Assembly: GCA_015061745.1 (NCBI GenBank)
Contig: SUWB01000003.1
Span: 1-64,000 of the forward strand
DNA: 64,000 bases
DNA from: Lentisphaerota bacterium
Lineage (GTDB): Bacteria; Verrucomicrobiota; Lentisphaeria; Victivallales; Victivallaceae
Direction: 5' to 3'
This document shows positions 15,436-24,723 of this stretch, piece by piece; the first letter of the stretch is position 1; each line of letters opens with the position of its first letter. The position numbers and the translations under genes were made by a program. The notes beneath the pieces are model-generated. The model was not told the DNA's origin and did no database searches. It saw only the letters and a program-made list of their open reading frames with translations.

Positions 15436-17181
15436 ATGCGCCCTCTTTCCCCGGAAAAAACAAGATTTCTCAAAGAAATTTCCGCTCCATTGACTGTTGC
15501 CGTTCCTCCTGATGATGCTATGCGGGATATGTGTCAGATGCCCGACGGAACGATCCTCTTTTTCGGCAGAGAAAGGCTCCCCGGCGGAGAGATTATGCGG
15601 TGCTGTATTATTTCTGAGGACTATGGACTTTCGTGGCAGAAAGAGTGGATCTCCGACCCTGAAACTTTGGGAGCAATGACCTTCAATCCCGACTCCCGGG
15701 AATTTGTGACCACCGCCGCCCACCACGAAAAACTTTCTCTCTACCCCTCTATGCAGGATCTTCCCGCCGGAACATACGCTGTTATTTCCCCTGAAGGTCC
15801 GGGAGGAACAAAAAAAGAGTATTTCAAGATTTCAGACAACCTTTATCTTTACGCCCGGCAGCCCCTGCTGTTGAAAAAACGTAAACGTATGGTCGTCACC
15901 TCTCAATACCAGACAGGTTACGGAATGGTTGCTCCGGCAGTTATGTTCAGCGACGACAACGGCAGAACCTGGCAGGAGTCATTCCCCGAAAATCTGGGTG
16001 TTTATCCTGTGGAACCGCCGCACCGGGGAATGCGCTGGCAGCAATATTCCTGTGAACCCACCGTTGCAGAACTTTCCACAGGCAGACTCCTGCTGATCTC
16101 ACGCACCACCTTTGGCAAACATTGCCTTTATACCTCTGACGATGGCGGAGAAAGCTGGAGCAAGCCTCAGTTGTCCGATTGTTTTTACTCCTGCAATACA
16201 ATGCCCCTTTTGAAACGGATGGACGACGGCAGGCTCCTTTTTTTCTGGTGCAACACCCAGCCCTTGCCGGAATTGGACCACGAAAAAGATCAGTGGGGCT
16301 TGACCGCTTCTGAAGCAGCCGGGCTCTGGGAAGATGTTTTCACAAACCGGGATGCCAATCACGCCGCACTCTCCTGCGACGACGGTCTCACCTGGCAGGG
16401 ATTCCGGGAAATCGCGCTCAACGCATCACGCAATGTATCTGATTTCCGTTCTTTTGCATCAGGATTGACGCTGGATAAAAGTGTCCACCAGTTTGAAGCT
16501 CTGGAACTTCCTTTCGGAAAGATCCTGCTGGCTTTCGGCCAAGCTCCTTCTTCCCGGCGGCTGGTGATTTTTGATCCCGACTGGCTTCTTGAAAAGCAGC
16601 GTTCAGAGGATTTTCATTCAGGACTTATCAACGTGTCCACCCAGGTCTTTGTCAACAGCATTTCCGGCTCTCACCGTCCGGCTCCCGGACATTGCAGCTG
16701 GAACAGAACTCACGGAGCGTTGCTGGTGCCCGACCCTGCCCGGGACTTTACAGAGGTGCTTCATATCGTCACCCCTGACGATCCGCGGCTCTTTAACCGT
16801 ACCCAGGGAGTTGTCTGGAACTTCCCGGCAATGAAAAAAGGGGAACTTGCTCTGAAACTCAAAGTTTCAGGGGAACCTTTGCGTATCTCTCTGACCGACC
16901 GCTGGTTCAACCCTTGTGACGAAACAGTTGAATTTTATGCTCAAATAAGTTTTACGCTTGATAAGGAAGCCGCTGCCGCAGATCCCTGGCAGGAAGTAAA
17001 GATCACTTTTGATTTGCTTGAAAAGCGTTGCGTCCTTTCTTTGGGCGATACTCCGGCATATTCTCTGAGCCTCAAAGGGGAGGCTCCGGCAGGCTTGAGT
17101 TACCTCATCTTGCAAAATACGTCACAAGATCCCGATTTTGAAGGAACTCTTGTCAAATCCTTTTCAGCTGAAGCACGCTGA
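15436..17181 (+). CDS. Sialidase/BNR-repeat protein
   Basis: This 581-residue protein has a six-bladed-propeller sialidase-like N-terminal domain. Four Asp-box motifs are visible: SEDYGLSW, SDDNGRTW, SDDGGESW and SCDDGLTW. A C-terminal jelly-roll-like region follows from about residue 430. There is no signal peptide. Family members cleave sialic acid or related terminal sugars, but many BNR proteins have other substrates, so the exact reaction is unassigned. Its position next to a GH39-like enzyme and an SGNH esterase suggests a glycan-utilisation cluster. CAGGAAA precedes the start. Confidence 0.75.
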   Translation: MRPLSPEKTRFLKEISAPLTVAVPPDDAMRDMCQMPDGTILFFGRERLPGGEIMRCCIISEDYGLSWQKEWISDPETLGAMTFNPDSREFVTTAAHHEKLSLYPSMQDLPAGTYAVISPEGPGGTKKEYFKISDNLYLYARQPLLLKKRKRMVVTSQYQTGYGMVAPAVMFSDDNGRTWQESFPENLGVYPVEPPHRGMRWQQYSCEPTVAELSTGRLLLISRTTFGKHCLYTSDDGGESWSKPQLSDCFYSCNTMPLLKRMDDGRLLFFWCNTQPLPELDHEKDQWGLTASEAAGLWEDVFTNRDANHAALSCDDGLTWQGFREIALNASRNVSDFRSFASGLTLDKSVHQFEALELPFGKILLAFGQAPSSRRLVIFDPDWLLEKQRSEDFHSGLINVSTQVFVNSISGSHRPAPGHCSWNRTHGALLVPDPARDFTEVLHIVTPDDPRLFNRTQGVVWNFPAMKKGELALKLKVSGEPLRISLTDRWFNPCDETVEFYAQISFTLDKEAAAADPWQEVKITFDLLEKRCVLSLGDTPAYSLSLKGEAPAGLSYLILQNTSQDPDFEGTLVKSFSAEAR

Positions 17182-17219
17182 AAAAGGCTTTTTTTCCCGA
17201 TAAAGGTTGATAATTGGAC

Positions 17220-17270
17220 TTGGGGAAGAGGGGAAAAACTTTTCAGGAAAGTTTTTCCCCTCTTCCCCAA
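17220..17270. repeat. Perfect 23-bp inverted repeat with 5-nt loop
   Basis: The left arm 17220-17242 and right arm 17248-17270 are exact reverse complements; the arms contain GGGGAAGAGGGGAAAAAC. Arm composition is like the palindrome inside the prepilin gene at 12956-13008. It lies in the convergent intergenic region and could act as a bidirectional terminator, but no long T-run follows. Confidence 0.9.
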
Positions 17271-17299
17271 ACCCCATCTCCCTTTTTCAAACCTTTTTT

Positions 17300-17336
17300 G
17301 GCACTTTTCTTTTTGTGATACAAAAAGTAAAGTGCC
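17300..17336. repeat. 17-bp inverted repeat
   Basis: The arms 17300-17316 and 17320-17336 (starting GGCACTTT and ending AAAGTGCC) match at 16 of 17 pairs with a 3-nt loop. It is the second hairpin in the same intergenic region and could be part of one compound element with 17220-17270. Confidence 0.85.
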
Positions 17337-17349
17337 CTTCAAGATTTAG

Positions 17350-17396
17350 AAAACACAAGAAAACGGGCTGCGGCAATTCAACCTGCCGCAGCCCGC
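17350..17396 (-). terminator. Terminator of the SGNH esterase gene
   Basis: A perfect 12-bp stem (CGGGCTGCGGCA at 17364-17375 with its complement at 17384-17395). On the minus strand it is followed by a T-rich stretch. Confidence 0.8.
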
Positions 17397-17413
17397 AATG
17401 TTTAAGGAAGCAA

Positions 17414-18241
17414 TTATTTCTTCTGCGCTTTGGCCGCCTTTTTCACAGGATACTGGAATTTGGGGTCTTTGGTATACTTTTTCAAATCGGAATTGCTCTT
17501 GCGCAATTCGGTAATGATGATCTTGGCAATCAGTTCAGCACCGGCCTTGTTGGTGTGAGAACCGTCCATCTTGCCGGTTGCCCGGATGCAATAGAGGGCT
17601 CCGGCAGCCTTTTCGCCCATAGCTTCATAGATCTTACGCTGATTTTCAGCAAGTTCCAGACAGGGCAGATTCAGTTCTTTAGCCACTTCGTGCATCGCCT
17701 GGCTGTAAGGAACGCGGCTCTTGACCCAGGGACCGTGAGGACGGAAGACCACAACGTTTTTCGCAGAACGGGTCAACGCCTGATTGATGGTGACAAAAAT
17801 CATTTTTGCACCGATGGCTTTGGCATCGGCGGCAAAGCGGCGGAGATTCTTTTTGTAAGTGGGAATATCAGTTGACTGCTTTTTCGGAGGAGTATCATTG
17901 GCTCCCAGAGTCATAAGGATGTAATCAGGTTTGGATTTCAGCAGTTTTGCCCAGTCGCCTCTTTCAAGGAAGGTTTTTGTACTTCTGCCGCTGATGGCGA
18001 AGTTCAGCACTTTCACATTGGAATTAAAATACTGACCGACGAATTCACCCCAGCCGTAAATAAATTCGTGTTCACGGCTCTTGTCGGCCTTGAGTTTCGC
18101 CATTTCTTTCGGACGCAGCCCGCCTTCATAGGACTGGCAGGCAGAGCTTCCGGCGAGGGCAACTTTGATCTGGGGTTCTGCACCGCAGAGCACAAATGCA
18201 CTCAACAATGCAGCGACGGTACAAATTCTGGAAATAAACAT
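17414..18241 (-). CDS. Secreted SGNH hydrolase, rhamnogalacturonan acetylesterase-like
   Basis: This 275-residue protein has an N-terminal signal peptide (MFISRICTVAALLSAFVLCGA). The SGNH blocks are AGSSACQSY (block I Ser; GDS altered to GSS), SGRSTKTF (block II Gly), LGANDT (block III Asn) and DGSHTNKAG (block V Asp-His). The block II form and the DGSHTN motif fit CE12-type rhamnogalacturonan acetylesterases, which remove acetyl groups from pectin. The C-terminus is Lys-rich. It is transcribed alone from a promoter at 18282-18310 and ends at a strong terminator. Confidence 0.83.
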   Translation of the reverse strand: MFISRICTVAALLSAFVLCGAEPQIKVALAGSSACQSYEGGLRPKEMAKLKADKSREHEFIYGWGEFVGQYFNSNVKVLNFAISGRSTKTFLERGDWAKLLKSKPDYILMTLGANDTPPKKQSTDIPTYKKNLRRFAADAKAIGAKMIFVTINQALTRSAKNVVVFRPHGPWVKSRVPYSQAMHEVAKELNLPCLELAENQRKIYEAMGEKAAGALYCIRATGKMDGSHTNKAGAELIAKIIITELRKSNSDLKKYTKDPKFQYPVKKAAKAQKK

Positions 18242-18281
18242 AAATCCGATTCCTTATTTTAGATTGTGGACGATTGGAGTA

Positions 18282-18310
18282 AATTTAGCACAACTTTGAA
18301 ATTTTTTCAA
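18282..18310 (-). promoter_or_regulatory. Promoter of the SGNH esterase gene
   Basis: Minus strand TTGAAA (18310-18305), 17 bp, TAAATT (18287-18282). Confidence 0.7.
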
Positions 18311-18350
18311 GTTTTACACAGAAGATTTTTCAAATAATTCAATGAAAAGC

Positions 18351-18379
18351 TTGCAAAAAAAGCCTTTCCCCATTATATT
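18351..18379 (+). promoter_or_regulatory. Promoter of the BPL_N-like lipoprotein gene
   Basis: TTGCAA (18351-18356), 17 bp, TATATT (18374-18379). It lies close to the divergent promoter at 18282-18310. Confidence 0.75.
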
Positions 18380-18437
18380 ACAGGGAAGTTGAATGCACCA
18401 AATTTCAAAAACTGAAAAAGTAAAGGAAAACAAAGAA

Positions 18438-19589
18438 ATGAAAAAACTTCTCCTTTTCGCAGCGGCAGCCATTTTTATTTGCACCGGCTGTGCAACAACA
18501 GCACAAAAAGCAGCTCCTGCCAAACCTTATACCGGCAAACAGCTCAGAGCGGGGTTCTATATAGACAAGGGCAGCCGGGGCGGCGGAGTGCTCAATCTGG
18601 CCCGTCTGCTGCACTATTCTCCCCAGATCAAAGAAGTGGTCTACCTCAAAGGAAAAGATCTGGTCAAAGGCAAACTCAAAGGCCTTGATATGATCGTTAT
18701 GCCCGGAGGCTCCAGTCAGCTGCAAATGACTTCAATGACGCCGGCAGGTGTCAAGGCACTTCAGGATTATGTAAGAAACGGCGGTATTTATGTGGGTATC
18801 TGCGCCGGATTCCACATCACTTTGAACCGTCCCGAAAGAGCACAGCTTATGCCCTATACCTATGTCAAAGAGGCTGTCGGCAACAGGGGCGATGCTCTTA
18901 TTGAGTTTACTCCTGAAGCCAAAAAACTTCTGGGTATTGATACAACGAAAATTTTTGTCCGTTATTCCAGAGGCCCTGTCGCCAAAGAAGCTCAATGGGC
19001 AAAAGGCAGCTGCAAAACCTATGCTGTTTACAAAAGCAGTGTTTCACCAGTCAACCGTATGGGCAAGAGCTTCTACGGAACTCCCGCTCTCATCGGCGGA
19101 ACTTACGGCAAGGGCAAAGTGATCGCCTCAAGTTTCCACCCCGAAGGCAAAACTGCGACCTATCACATCTTCAGCGGAATGGTCTATGCCGTCACCGGAG
19201 TCAAACTCACCCCTGTGATCCCCCAGCCTGTTTTCAGACCTGTCCGGACTCTGTTTCCCGCCGTCCAGGCAATGCAGAAAGGCACAAAGCCTGCCATAGA
19301 AGAACTCCTTGCACTGGAAAAAAACACTGCTCTGCAGCTCATCATCGGCTTGAACTCCGACAATCTTGCTCTTGCAGATGTGGTCGTTCTGCCCGCGACT
19401 CTGCCCGAAACAGCAAAAAAATTTGCCAAAGGAGAGTCGCCCAAGATCCTGAAAGAGTTTATGGACCGGGGCAGAAAAGTCGTTGCCGTCGGCCCGGAAT
19501 GGAAGGTCATTCCCGATCATAAAAATCTGACCCGTATTCCCGTTTCAGCCGAATTGGACAAAGCGGTTCTCAAGGCAGCATCCAAATAA
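18438..19589 (+). CDS. Probable lipoprotein with BPL_N/glutamine-amidotransferase-like domain
   Basis: This 383-residue protein begins MKKLLLFAAAAIFICTGC, a signal peptide ending in a lipobox-like Cys, so it is probably a lipid-anchored envelope protein. The next 240 residues resemble the class-I amidotransferase-like domain named after the biotin-protein-ligase N-terminus: LKGLDMIVMPGGSSQL, then GIYVGICAGFHI with the nucleophile-position Cys, and SSFHPEG near the end of the domain. A second domain (residues about 270-383) is unassigned. The start was moved to the ATG after AAGGAAA. Enzyme activity is unproven for this family. Confidence 0.7.
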   Translation: MKKLLLFAAAAIFICTGCATTAQKAAPAKPYTGKQLRAGFYIDKGSRGGGVLNLARLLHYSPQIKEVVYLKGKDLVKGKLKGLDMIVMPGGSSQLQMTSMTPAGVKALQDYVRNGGIYVGICAGFHITLNRPERAQLMPYTYVKEAVGNRGDALIEFTPEAKKLLGIDTTKIFVRYSRGPVAKEAQWAKGSCKTYAVYKSSVSPVNRMGKSFYGTPALIGGTYGKGKVIASSFHPEGKTATYHIFSGMVYAVTGVKLTPVIPQPVFRPVRTLFPAVQAMQKGTKPAIEELLALEKNTALQLIIGLNSDNLALADVVVLPATLPETAKKFAKGESPKILKEFMDRGRKVVAVGPEWKVIPDHKNLTRIPVSAELDKAVLKAASK

Positions 19590-19636
19590 AACAGCGTGTT
19601 TTATTAAGATTGCCCGGGAGTTTTACAAACAAAGCC

Positions 19637-19665
19637 TTGAAAAATCAAATTTGCAGTGCTATATT
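19637..19665 (+). promoter_or_regulatory. Promoter of the rpmH-rnpA-yidC operon
   Basis: TTGAAA (19637-19642), 17 bp, TATATT (19660-19665), about 90 bp upstream of rpmH. Confidence 0.75.
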
Positions 19666-19756
19666 ATGCAAATGTAATCTGTAAAAAGCAACAGATTCCG
19701 TATTGTTGAGCACAATGCGGTACACCATATAATCAGAAAAATAAGGAAAAACGAAG

Positions 19757-19891
19757 ATGAAAAGAACTTTTCAGCCCTCCAATCGGCGTCGTAAACGCCG
19801 GCTCGGTTTCTTTGCCCGTATGGCTACTCACGCCGGACGTCTGGTCATCAAACGCCGCCGCCAGAAAGGCCGCAAGAGACTGACTGCCTGA
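19757..19891 (+). CDS. rpmH: 50S ribosomal protein L34
   Basis: This 44-residue, very basic protein begins [18 protein letters not shown] and has the conserved [15 protein letters not shown] core, so it is unmistakably L34, a component of the large ribosomal subunit. An AAGGAA site precedes the ATG. The order rpmH-rnpA-yidD-yidC-khpB is the widely conserved arrangement near bacterial replication origins, though no dnaA or DnaA-box cluster is seen here. Confidence 0.97.
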   Translation: MKRTFQPSNRRRKRRLGFFARMATHAGRLVIKRRRQKGRKRLTA

Positions 19892-19923
19892 TTCGGTTCA
19901 TTTCAAGATATTTCTGGGAATAG

Positions 19924-20325
19924 ATGTTGGCATCTGAACGCCTGCGTTTGCGTAAAAACTCCAAATTGCTCCGCAAGGTGGAGTTTGAACGCCTGAGAAG
20001 TGCCCCTTTCCGCCGCGCTGGTGCGCTTATGGCTGTTTCTGTGGCACAAGGCGAAGAAAAATTTGCCAAATGCGGGGTAATATGCAGCAGAAAATTCAGT
20101 CTGCTCGCCGTAGAAAGAAATCGTGCGCGCCGCCTGATATGGGAAAGTTTCCGCCTGCTGGGCAGGCGGATCCAGGCGTGCAGTATGGTCATAATTCCCC
20201 GCCGCCGGATCAAACAAGCCTCTCAAGAGATGGTGTTAAAGGAACTGTCAGAACATCTTGCCGCTGCGAGAGTTCTGACGACAGATCCTCAAAAGGCTCC
20301 TGCGGATTTGCCGCCGGAGCTTTGA
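19924..20325 (+). CDS. rnpA: Ribonuclease P protein component
   Basis: This 133-residue basic protein binds the RNase P RNA and helps cleave 5' leaders from pre-tRNA. The family motif appears as [15 protein letters not shown] near residues 66-80, preceded by the [13 protein letters not shown] strand. Its stop overlaps the yidD start by 4 bp. Confidence 0.93.
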   Translation: MLASERLRLRKNSKLLRKVEFERLRSAPFRRAGALMAVSVAQGEEKFAKCGVICSRKFSLLAVERNRARRLIWESFRLLGRRIQACSMVIIPRRRIKQASQEMVLKELSEHLAAARVLTTDPQKAPADLPPEL

Positions 20326-20546
20326 TATTGCTTGTAAAGATATATCAGAGATGGATCTCCCCCCTCTTTCCGCCGTGCTGCCGGTTTTACCCCACTTGTT
20401 CCCATTATGCCGTAGAGGCACTCCGTACTTATGGAATCGTGCGCGGCTTGACACTGAGTTTGTGGCGTATTCTGCGCTGCAACCCCTGGTGTCGTGGCGG
20501 ATATGATCCGGTGCCGCCGCCTAATTCAGGAATGAAAAAACAATGA
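20322..20546 (+). CDS. yidD: Membrane protein insertion efficiency factor YidD
   Basis: This small protein of about 74 residues has the YidD pattern [21 protein letters not shown], then SHYAVEAL and [13 protein letters not shown]. It assists YidC in membrane insertion. The start is a TTG at 20322 overlapping the rnpA stop (TTGA), preceded by CCGGAG; a TTG at 20328 is an alternative. The longer open frame reaching back to 20070 lies inside rnpA and is not real. Its end overlaps yidC (ATGA). Confidence 0.9.
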   Translation: MILLVKIYQRWISPLFPPCCRFYPTCSHYAVEALRTYGIVRGLTLSLWRILRCNPWCRGGYDPVPPPNSGMKKQ

Positions 20547-22267
20547 AGTTTGATAAAGCACAGATTTTTGTGCTGGTTGTCGGCATCGCCATATTGCTTG
20601 GCTGGGACCCTGTATGCAAATATATGGGTTGGTTTCAGGTGCCCGTCAACGCACCGGCACAAGCCCCCGCCGCCGCCCCTGCAGCCCCTTCTTCCGGAGC
20701 AGCCGCACAGGCCCCCACTTCTTCAACAGCTCCGGTTGCAAAAAAATCCTCTCAGCCCGCCGCTGCCCCCAAATTTCGCAGTGTCGGCCCTATGGCCCCC
20801 ATCGAAATCGCCAATTCTCAGTTAAAGCTGATTATCGATCCTGTGGCAGGTTCAGTTCTTGACTTTGTCATTCCGGAGCACAAAAATGCTGACCGCAAAG
20901 AAACGATCCGCCTTTCACAGAAATTGCGCAGCTCTCTTGCTTTCACCCGCCTGGAATCAGACCCCTTCGGCAATCAGCCGGTGGTCGTTGATGTAAAGAG
21001 TGTGAAAAAAGAAAATGCTCTCAAGCTGGTTCGCAAACTCCAGTTCCCTGATGGCGGTATCATCCGTGTTGAAAATCAGTGGATCCTTGAAAAGCAAGGG
21101 GGGAATATTGACTGCAACGTCCTGATCGTCAATGAATCATCCTCTCCCCGGACTTTCAACGGCTACGGTTTTGCCGGAGCCTCTTTGAGCTCCTGGGCAA
21201 AGGTTTCCGGAGACAATGTGCGTACGCCTTCCCACCGTCTGGACTATATGACCGGCAAAGGCAAATTCAAAGATGTGGCTGCCGACGACGACGATGATGA
21301 TTTCAAAGCCGCTGACGGAACTCTGGTGGAATGGGCCGGTGTCAGCAACAAGTATTTCTGCATCCTGCTTTCCGCTCCCCAGCCTTTTACTTTGAAAACC
21401 AACCGTCTTTTCCTTACCAACGGCAAAGAAAGCGATCCCCTGCCGGGATATTCTGCTGCTGTTGCTCCCTTTGTACTCAATTCCAAAGAAAGCAAAGAAT
21501 TTTCTTTCAAAGCCTATGCCGGCCCCAAGATCATTTCAGAGCTTGACAAGTTCAATCCTACCGCCGGCCGGGTGATGCACCTTGCCTGGGGCCCCCTGGA
21601 TTACCTTGCCCGGCTGCTGCTGTGGGTTCTGGTCAAGATCCACAGCCTGGGACTTTCTTACGGCTGGAGTATCATTGTGCTGACCATTATCGTGCGTCTG
21701 CTTTTCTATCCTGCCACAGCCAAAGCAAACACATCTATGAAAAAGATGCAGCAGGTCCAGCCCAAACTCAAAGAAATCAAAGAACAGTACAAAGATAATC
21801 CCCAGCTTATGAATGCCAAGATGATGGAGCTCTACCGCACAGAAGGAGTCAATCCCTTCGGCGGCTGTCTGCCGCTGCTGCTCCAGCTGCCGGTTTTCAT
21901 TGCATTGTACACCACACTTGACGGAGCCGTTGAACTGCGGCAGGTTCCTTTCTGGTGGAGTCCCGACCTGGCAGGTCCTGATACCATTTTCACGATTCCT
22001 CTTTACTTTTTCTCCCTGCCCGTCAATCCTCTCGTCATCATTATGACTGTGCTTATGGTTTTCCAGCAGCACATCACTCCTATGAGCGGAGATCCCATTC
22101 AAAAGAAAATGATGATGTGGATGCCCGTGGTTATGCTGCTGCTTTTCTATGACCTGCCCTCAGGTTTGACCCTCTACTGGAGTGTCAGCAACATATTCAG
22201 CATTATTCAGCTTCTCATTCAGAAGAGAGGCTCAAAAGAGACTGCCGCAACTGTCGCAGCCAAATAA
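20543..22267 (+). CDS. yidC: Membrane protein insertase YidC
   Basis: This 574-residue insertase of the Gram-negative type has an N-terminal membrane helix ([16 protein letters not shown]), an Ala/Pro-rich linker, a large periplasmic beta domain, then the conserved insertase core with [18 protein letters not shown], the coiled cytoplasmic loop [20 protein letters not shown], and [20 protein letters not shown]. It inserts and folds inner-membrane proteins with or without SecYEG. A run of Asp residues (DDDDDD) sits in the periplasmic domain near residue 250. Confidence 0.96.
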   Translation: MKFDKAQIFVLVVGIAILLGWDPVCKYMGWFQVPVNAPAQAPAAAPAAPSSGAAAQAPTSSTAPVAKKSSQPAAAPKFRSVGPMAPIEIANSQLKLIIDPVAGSVLDFVIPEHKNADRKETIRLSQKLRSSLAFTRLESDPFGNQPVVVDVKSVKKENALKLVRKLQFPDGGIIRVENQWILEKQGGNIDCNVLIVNESSSPRTFNGYGFAGASLSSWAKVSGDNVRTPSHRLDYMTGKGKFKDVAADDDDDDFKAADGTLVEWAGVSNKYFCILLSAPQPFTLKTNRLFLTNGKESDPLPGYSAAVAPFVLNSKESKEFSFKAYAGPKIISELDKFNPTAGRVMHLAWGPLDYLARLLLWVLVKIHSLGLSYGWSIIVLTIIVRLLFYPATAKANTSMKKMQQVQPKLKEIKEQYKDNPQLMNAKMMELYRTEGVNPFGGCLPLLLQLPVFIALYTTLDGAVELRQVPFWWSPDLAGPDTIFTIPLYFFSLPVNPLVIIMTVLMVFQQHITPMSGDPIQKKMMMWMPVVMLLLFYDLPSGLTLYWSVSNIFSIIQLLIQKRGSKETAATVAAK

Positions 22268-22301
22268 ACACCAATCTTTTCAATACAGAAAGTATCAAAT
22301 C

Positions 22302-22907
22302 ATGTCCGAAGCCAACTTTGAAGAACAGAAAAAAAGGATTACTGACATCCTCAGCACAATGTTCACTTTCCTGGGGCTCAATGGTGAGTTCCGTCTTGAA
22401 AGCAAACCCAACAACCGTATCGGCGTCAAGATCAGTTCCGACGATGTGGGCCGTATTATCGGCCGCAGAGGACAGACTCTTGAAAGTTTGCAGCTGATCC
22501 TCAACCGTATCGTGGGCCGGGATGACAAGGAATTCCCCCTGGTGCTCCTCGATATCGACGGCTACGCCGAGGGTGAGCGCGCCCCCCGCAAAGAAGGCGA
22601 AGAAGGCGAAAGTCCCGAAAGCAACCGTCCCGCCCGGGGCGGATTCCGCCGCCGTGAACGGGGTGACCGCGATGACAGCAGCCAGGTGCGCCTTTCCTCA
22701 AAAGAACAGCTTGAACGTCAAGCTCTGGATGCCGCTAAAGAGGTCAAACGCTGGGGCGATCCCATCAAACTGCCCGAGATGAATGCCCACGACCGCCGTA
22801 TCATTCATCTGGCTCTCAAAGAAGATCCTGAAGTGATGACTGAATCCGAAGGCGAAGGCACTATGCGGCAGGTGGTCATCTCTCTGAAAAAACAGGAACA
22901 GGAATAA
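22302..22907 (+). CDS. khpB: RNA-binding protein KhpB/Jag
   Basis: This 201-residue protein has a KH domain (DVGRIIGRRGQTLESLQLILNR) and a C-terminal R3H domain (MNAHDRRIIHLAL then EGEGTMRQVVIS). The two are joined by a charged Arg/Glu-rich linker. The usual N-terminal Jag domain is absent. The start MSEANFEEQ lies 35 bp after the yidC stop; the longer frame is inside yidC. It is a single-strand RNA-binding regulator commonly paired with yidC. Confidence 0.9.
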   Translation: MSEANFEEQKKRITDILSTMFTFLGLNGEFRLESKPNNRIGVKISSDDVGRIIGRRGQTLESLQLILNRIVGRDDKEFPLVLLDIDGYAEGERAPRKEGEEGESPESNRPARGGFRRRERGDRDDSSQVRLSSKEQLERQALDAAKEVKRWGDPIKLPEMNAHDRRIIHLALKEDPEVMTESEGEGTMRQVVISLKKQEQE

Positions 22908-22918
22908 GTTATTTTTTC

Positions 22919-22944
22919 ACGCCGCAAAGTTTTTGCGGCGTTTA
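22919..22944 (+). terminator. Terminator after khpB
   Basis: ACGCCGCAAA (22919-22928) pairs perfectly with TTTGCGGCGT (22932-22941) around a 3-nt loop. The T-run after it is short, so it may be only partly efficient before aroE. Confidence 0.65.
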
Positions 22945-22951
22945 TCATCTT

Positions 22952-23803
22952 ATGACAGCTCACAGTAAAATTGACTATCTTGTGATCGGAGATCCCGTAG
23001 CTCACAGCCGTTCTCCCCAAATGCAAAATGCGGCCTTTGAGTACTACAATATGGGGCGTCCTTACGATAAGCTCAGAGTCGATCCGGCCCGCATAGGGGA
23101 ATTTGCCGCCTATGCCAGGGAACATCTCAAAGGAGTCAATCTTACTGTGCCTCACAAACAGATCATTATTCCTTTTGTGGATGAACTCTCTCCCCAGTCC
23201 GCCGCCTGCCAAAGTGTCAATACGTTAAAAATCGTTGACGGCAAACTTTATGGATATTCCACAGACGGTGCCGGTATTTCCGGAGCCATCCGTGAAAATT
23301 TCGGGGCTGCGCTGAAAGGTCTTCACGTTCTGATGCTGGGGGCCGGCGGAGCCGCCAATGCCGCTGCTTTTGAGCTGGTCTGGCAGCAGAGTGCTTCTCT
23401 CACCATTGCCAACCGTACTGTTGACAAGGCTGAAAATCTGGCCCGCAAGGTTTCCGGCTGTTCACAGGGAACTGCTGTGGAAGCCATTTCTCTTACCGAC
23501 ACCACTGCCCTCAAAAACGCCATCGCAAAAGCAGATCTGCTGCTGCAATTGACAAGTCTCGGACTTCACAAAGATGATCCGGCCCCCATTGATCTTACAC
23601 TCCTTGAGCTCAATGAAAATCTGAAAGTCTTTGATGCCATCTATCACCCGACTCCCCTTTTGCAGCGGGCGCAGCAATTGGGTCTTCCTGCCGCAGACGG
23701 CAGTGAAATGCTGATTTTCCAGGGAGCTGCTTCTTTTGAAATATGGACCGGGAAAAAAGCTCCCCTTGATGCGATGCGCCGGGGGTTCAAACAAGATCAA
23801 TAA
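22952..23803 (+). CDS. aroE: Shikimate dehydrogenase
   Basis: This 283-residue enzyme reduces 3-dehydroshikimate with NADPH in the chorismate pathway. The substrate-binding HSRSP motif, catalytic Lys in NLTVPHKQ, Asp in GYSTDGAGI and the nucleotide motif LGAGGAANAAAFE are in the expected order. The C-terminal FQGAASFEIWTGKKAP is also typical. It starts 10 bp after the khpB terminator hairpin, so leaky expression from the operon is possible. Confidence 0.94.
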   Translation: MTAHSKIDYLVIGDPVAHSRSPQMQNAAFEYYNMGRPYDKLRVDPARIGEFAAYAREHLKGVNLTVPHKQIIIPFVDELSPQSAACQSVNTLKIVDGKLYGYSTDGAGISGAIRENFGAALKGLHVLMLGAGGAANAAAFELVWQQSASLTIANRTVDKAENLARKVSGCSQGTAVEAISLTDTTALKNAIAKADLLLQLTSLGLHKDDPAPIDLTLLELNENLKVFDAIYHPTPLLQRAQQLGLPAADGSEMLIFQGAASFEIWTGKKAPLDAMRRGFKQDQ

Positions 23804-23815
23804 AGGAGTTGTTTT

Positions 23816-24694
23816 ATGCTGCACGAACTGCCTTTGGCAACATACGACTGGTGGCAACGGGTCGGCTTTGACTATCCCGTAGTCTGGGGCTCTGCTGTTT
23901 TTGCTGTTTTTGCTCTGGGGGCGTGTCTGGGCAGTTTCTTAAATGTCTGCATCTGGCGTATTCCCCGGGGAGAATCGGTGGTCACCGCCCCCAGTCATTG
24001 TACCGTCTGCGGAGCAGATATCCACTGGTATGACAATCTTCCCATCATCAGCTATCTGGTGCTTCGGGGCAGATGCCGTAATTGTCATACGCCCTACTCC
24101 TGCCGTTACCTTATCGTTGAAGCTCTGACAGGAACTCTTTTCACTGCGGTGCTTTTCAAAGTCGGACTTGCCCAACAGGTTCCGGCGGTGCTTCCTCTTT
24201 ACTGGTGGTGCATACTTCTCGCCGTCAGCAGTGCCTGGATTGATGCAAGATTCCGCATTATCCCTGACGCCTTGACCTATCCGGCGATCCTTGTGGGCCT
24301 TGTGCTTCACGGCGTGCTGCCCTCGGCCTGCGGTGCTTCAAACTGGTATGCAGGAATTCTTTATGCATTGCTTTCTGCGCTCATTCCGGCGGGATTTCTT
24401 TCAATTTTTTCCATTGTCGGCCGCAAGATGACGGGAAAAGATGTCCTGGGGTGGGGAGATGTGAAATTCATCGCCGCCTGCGGTGCTTTGTTAGGCTTTC
24501 CCGGAGCACTTTTTGTACTTTTGAGCGGCTCGCTTTCAGGAACCGTCTATGGAATCGTTCTTTCAAAAATCAGGAAGCGGTCTCTTTCCCGTTGTTCCAT
24601 TGCCTTTGGACCTTTTCTTGCGGCAGGCGCAGTCATCTGGACGCTGGCCGGGAACTGGATCTGGCACTGGTATATTGTTTTTTCAGGTAAATGA
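23816..24694 (+). CDS. pilD: Prepilin peptidase (type IV leader peptidase/methyltransferase)
   Basis: This 292-residue polytopic membrane aspartyl protease cleaves and N-methylates prepilins. The N-terminal domain has GSFLNVCIWRIPRGES and two Cys pairs (CTVCG and CRNCH) that bind zinc in the methyltransferase part. The catalytic Asp residues are in WIDARFRIIPDALTYP and GWGDVKFIAACG. It is the likely processing enzyme for the prepilin-like protein at 12765. The start has an AGGAG site 7 bp away, 12 bp after aroE. Confidence 0.94.
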   Translation: MLHELPLATYDWWQRVGFDYPVVWGSAVFAVFALGACLGSFLNVCIWRIPRGESVVTAPSHCTVCGADIHWYDNLPIISYLVLRGRCRNCHTPYSCRYLIVEALTGTLFTAVLFKVGLAQQVPAVLPLYWWCILLAVSSAWIDARFRIIPDALTYPAILVGLVLHGVLPSACGASNWYAGILYALLSALIPAGFLSIFSIVGRKMTGKDVLGWGDVKFIAACGALLGFPGALFVLLSGSLSGTVYGIVLSKIRKRSLSRCSIAFGPFLAAGAVIWTLAGNWIWHWYIVFSGK

Positions 24695-24723
24695 ATCTCC
24701 CTAAAATGCAAAGGAAATTTTTT

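Noticed and set aside
19600-22300. Replication origin next to rpmH
   Set aside because: The gene order is origin-like, but no dnaA, DnaA-box cluster or A+T-rich unwinding region was seen.
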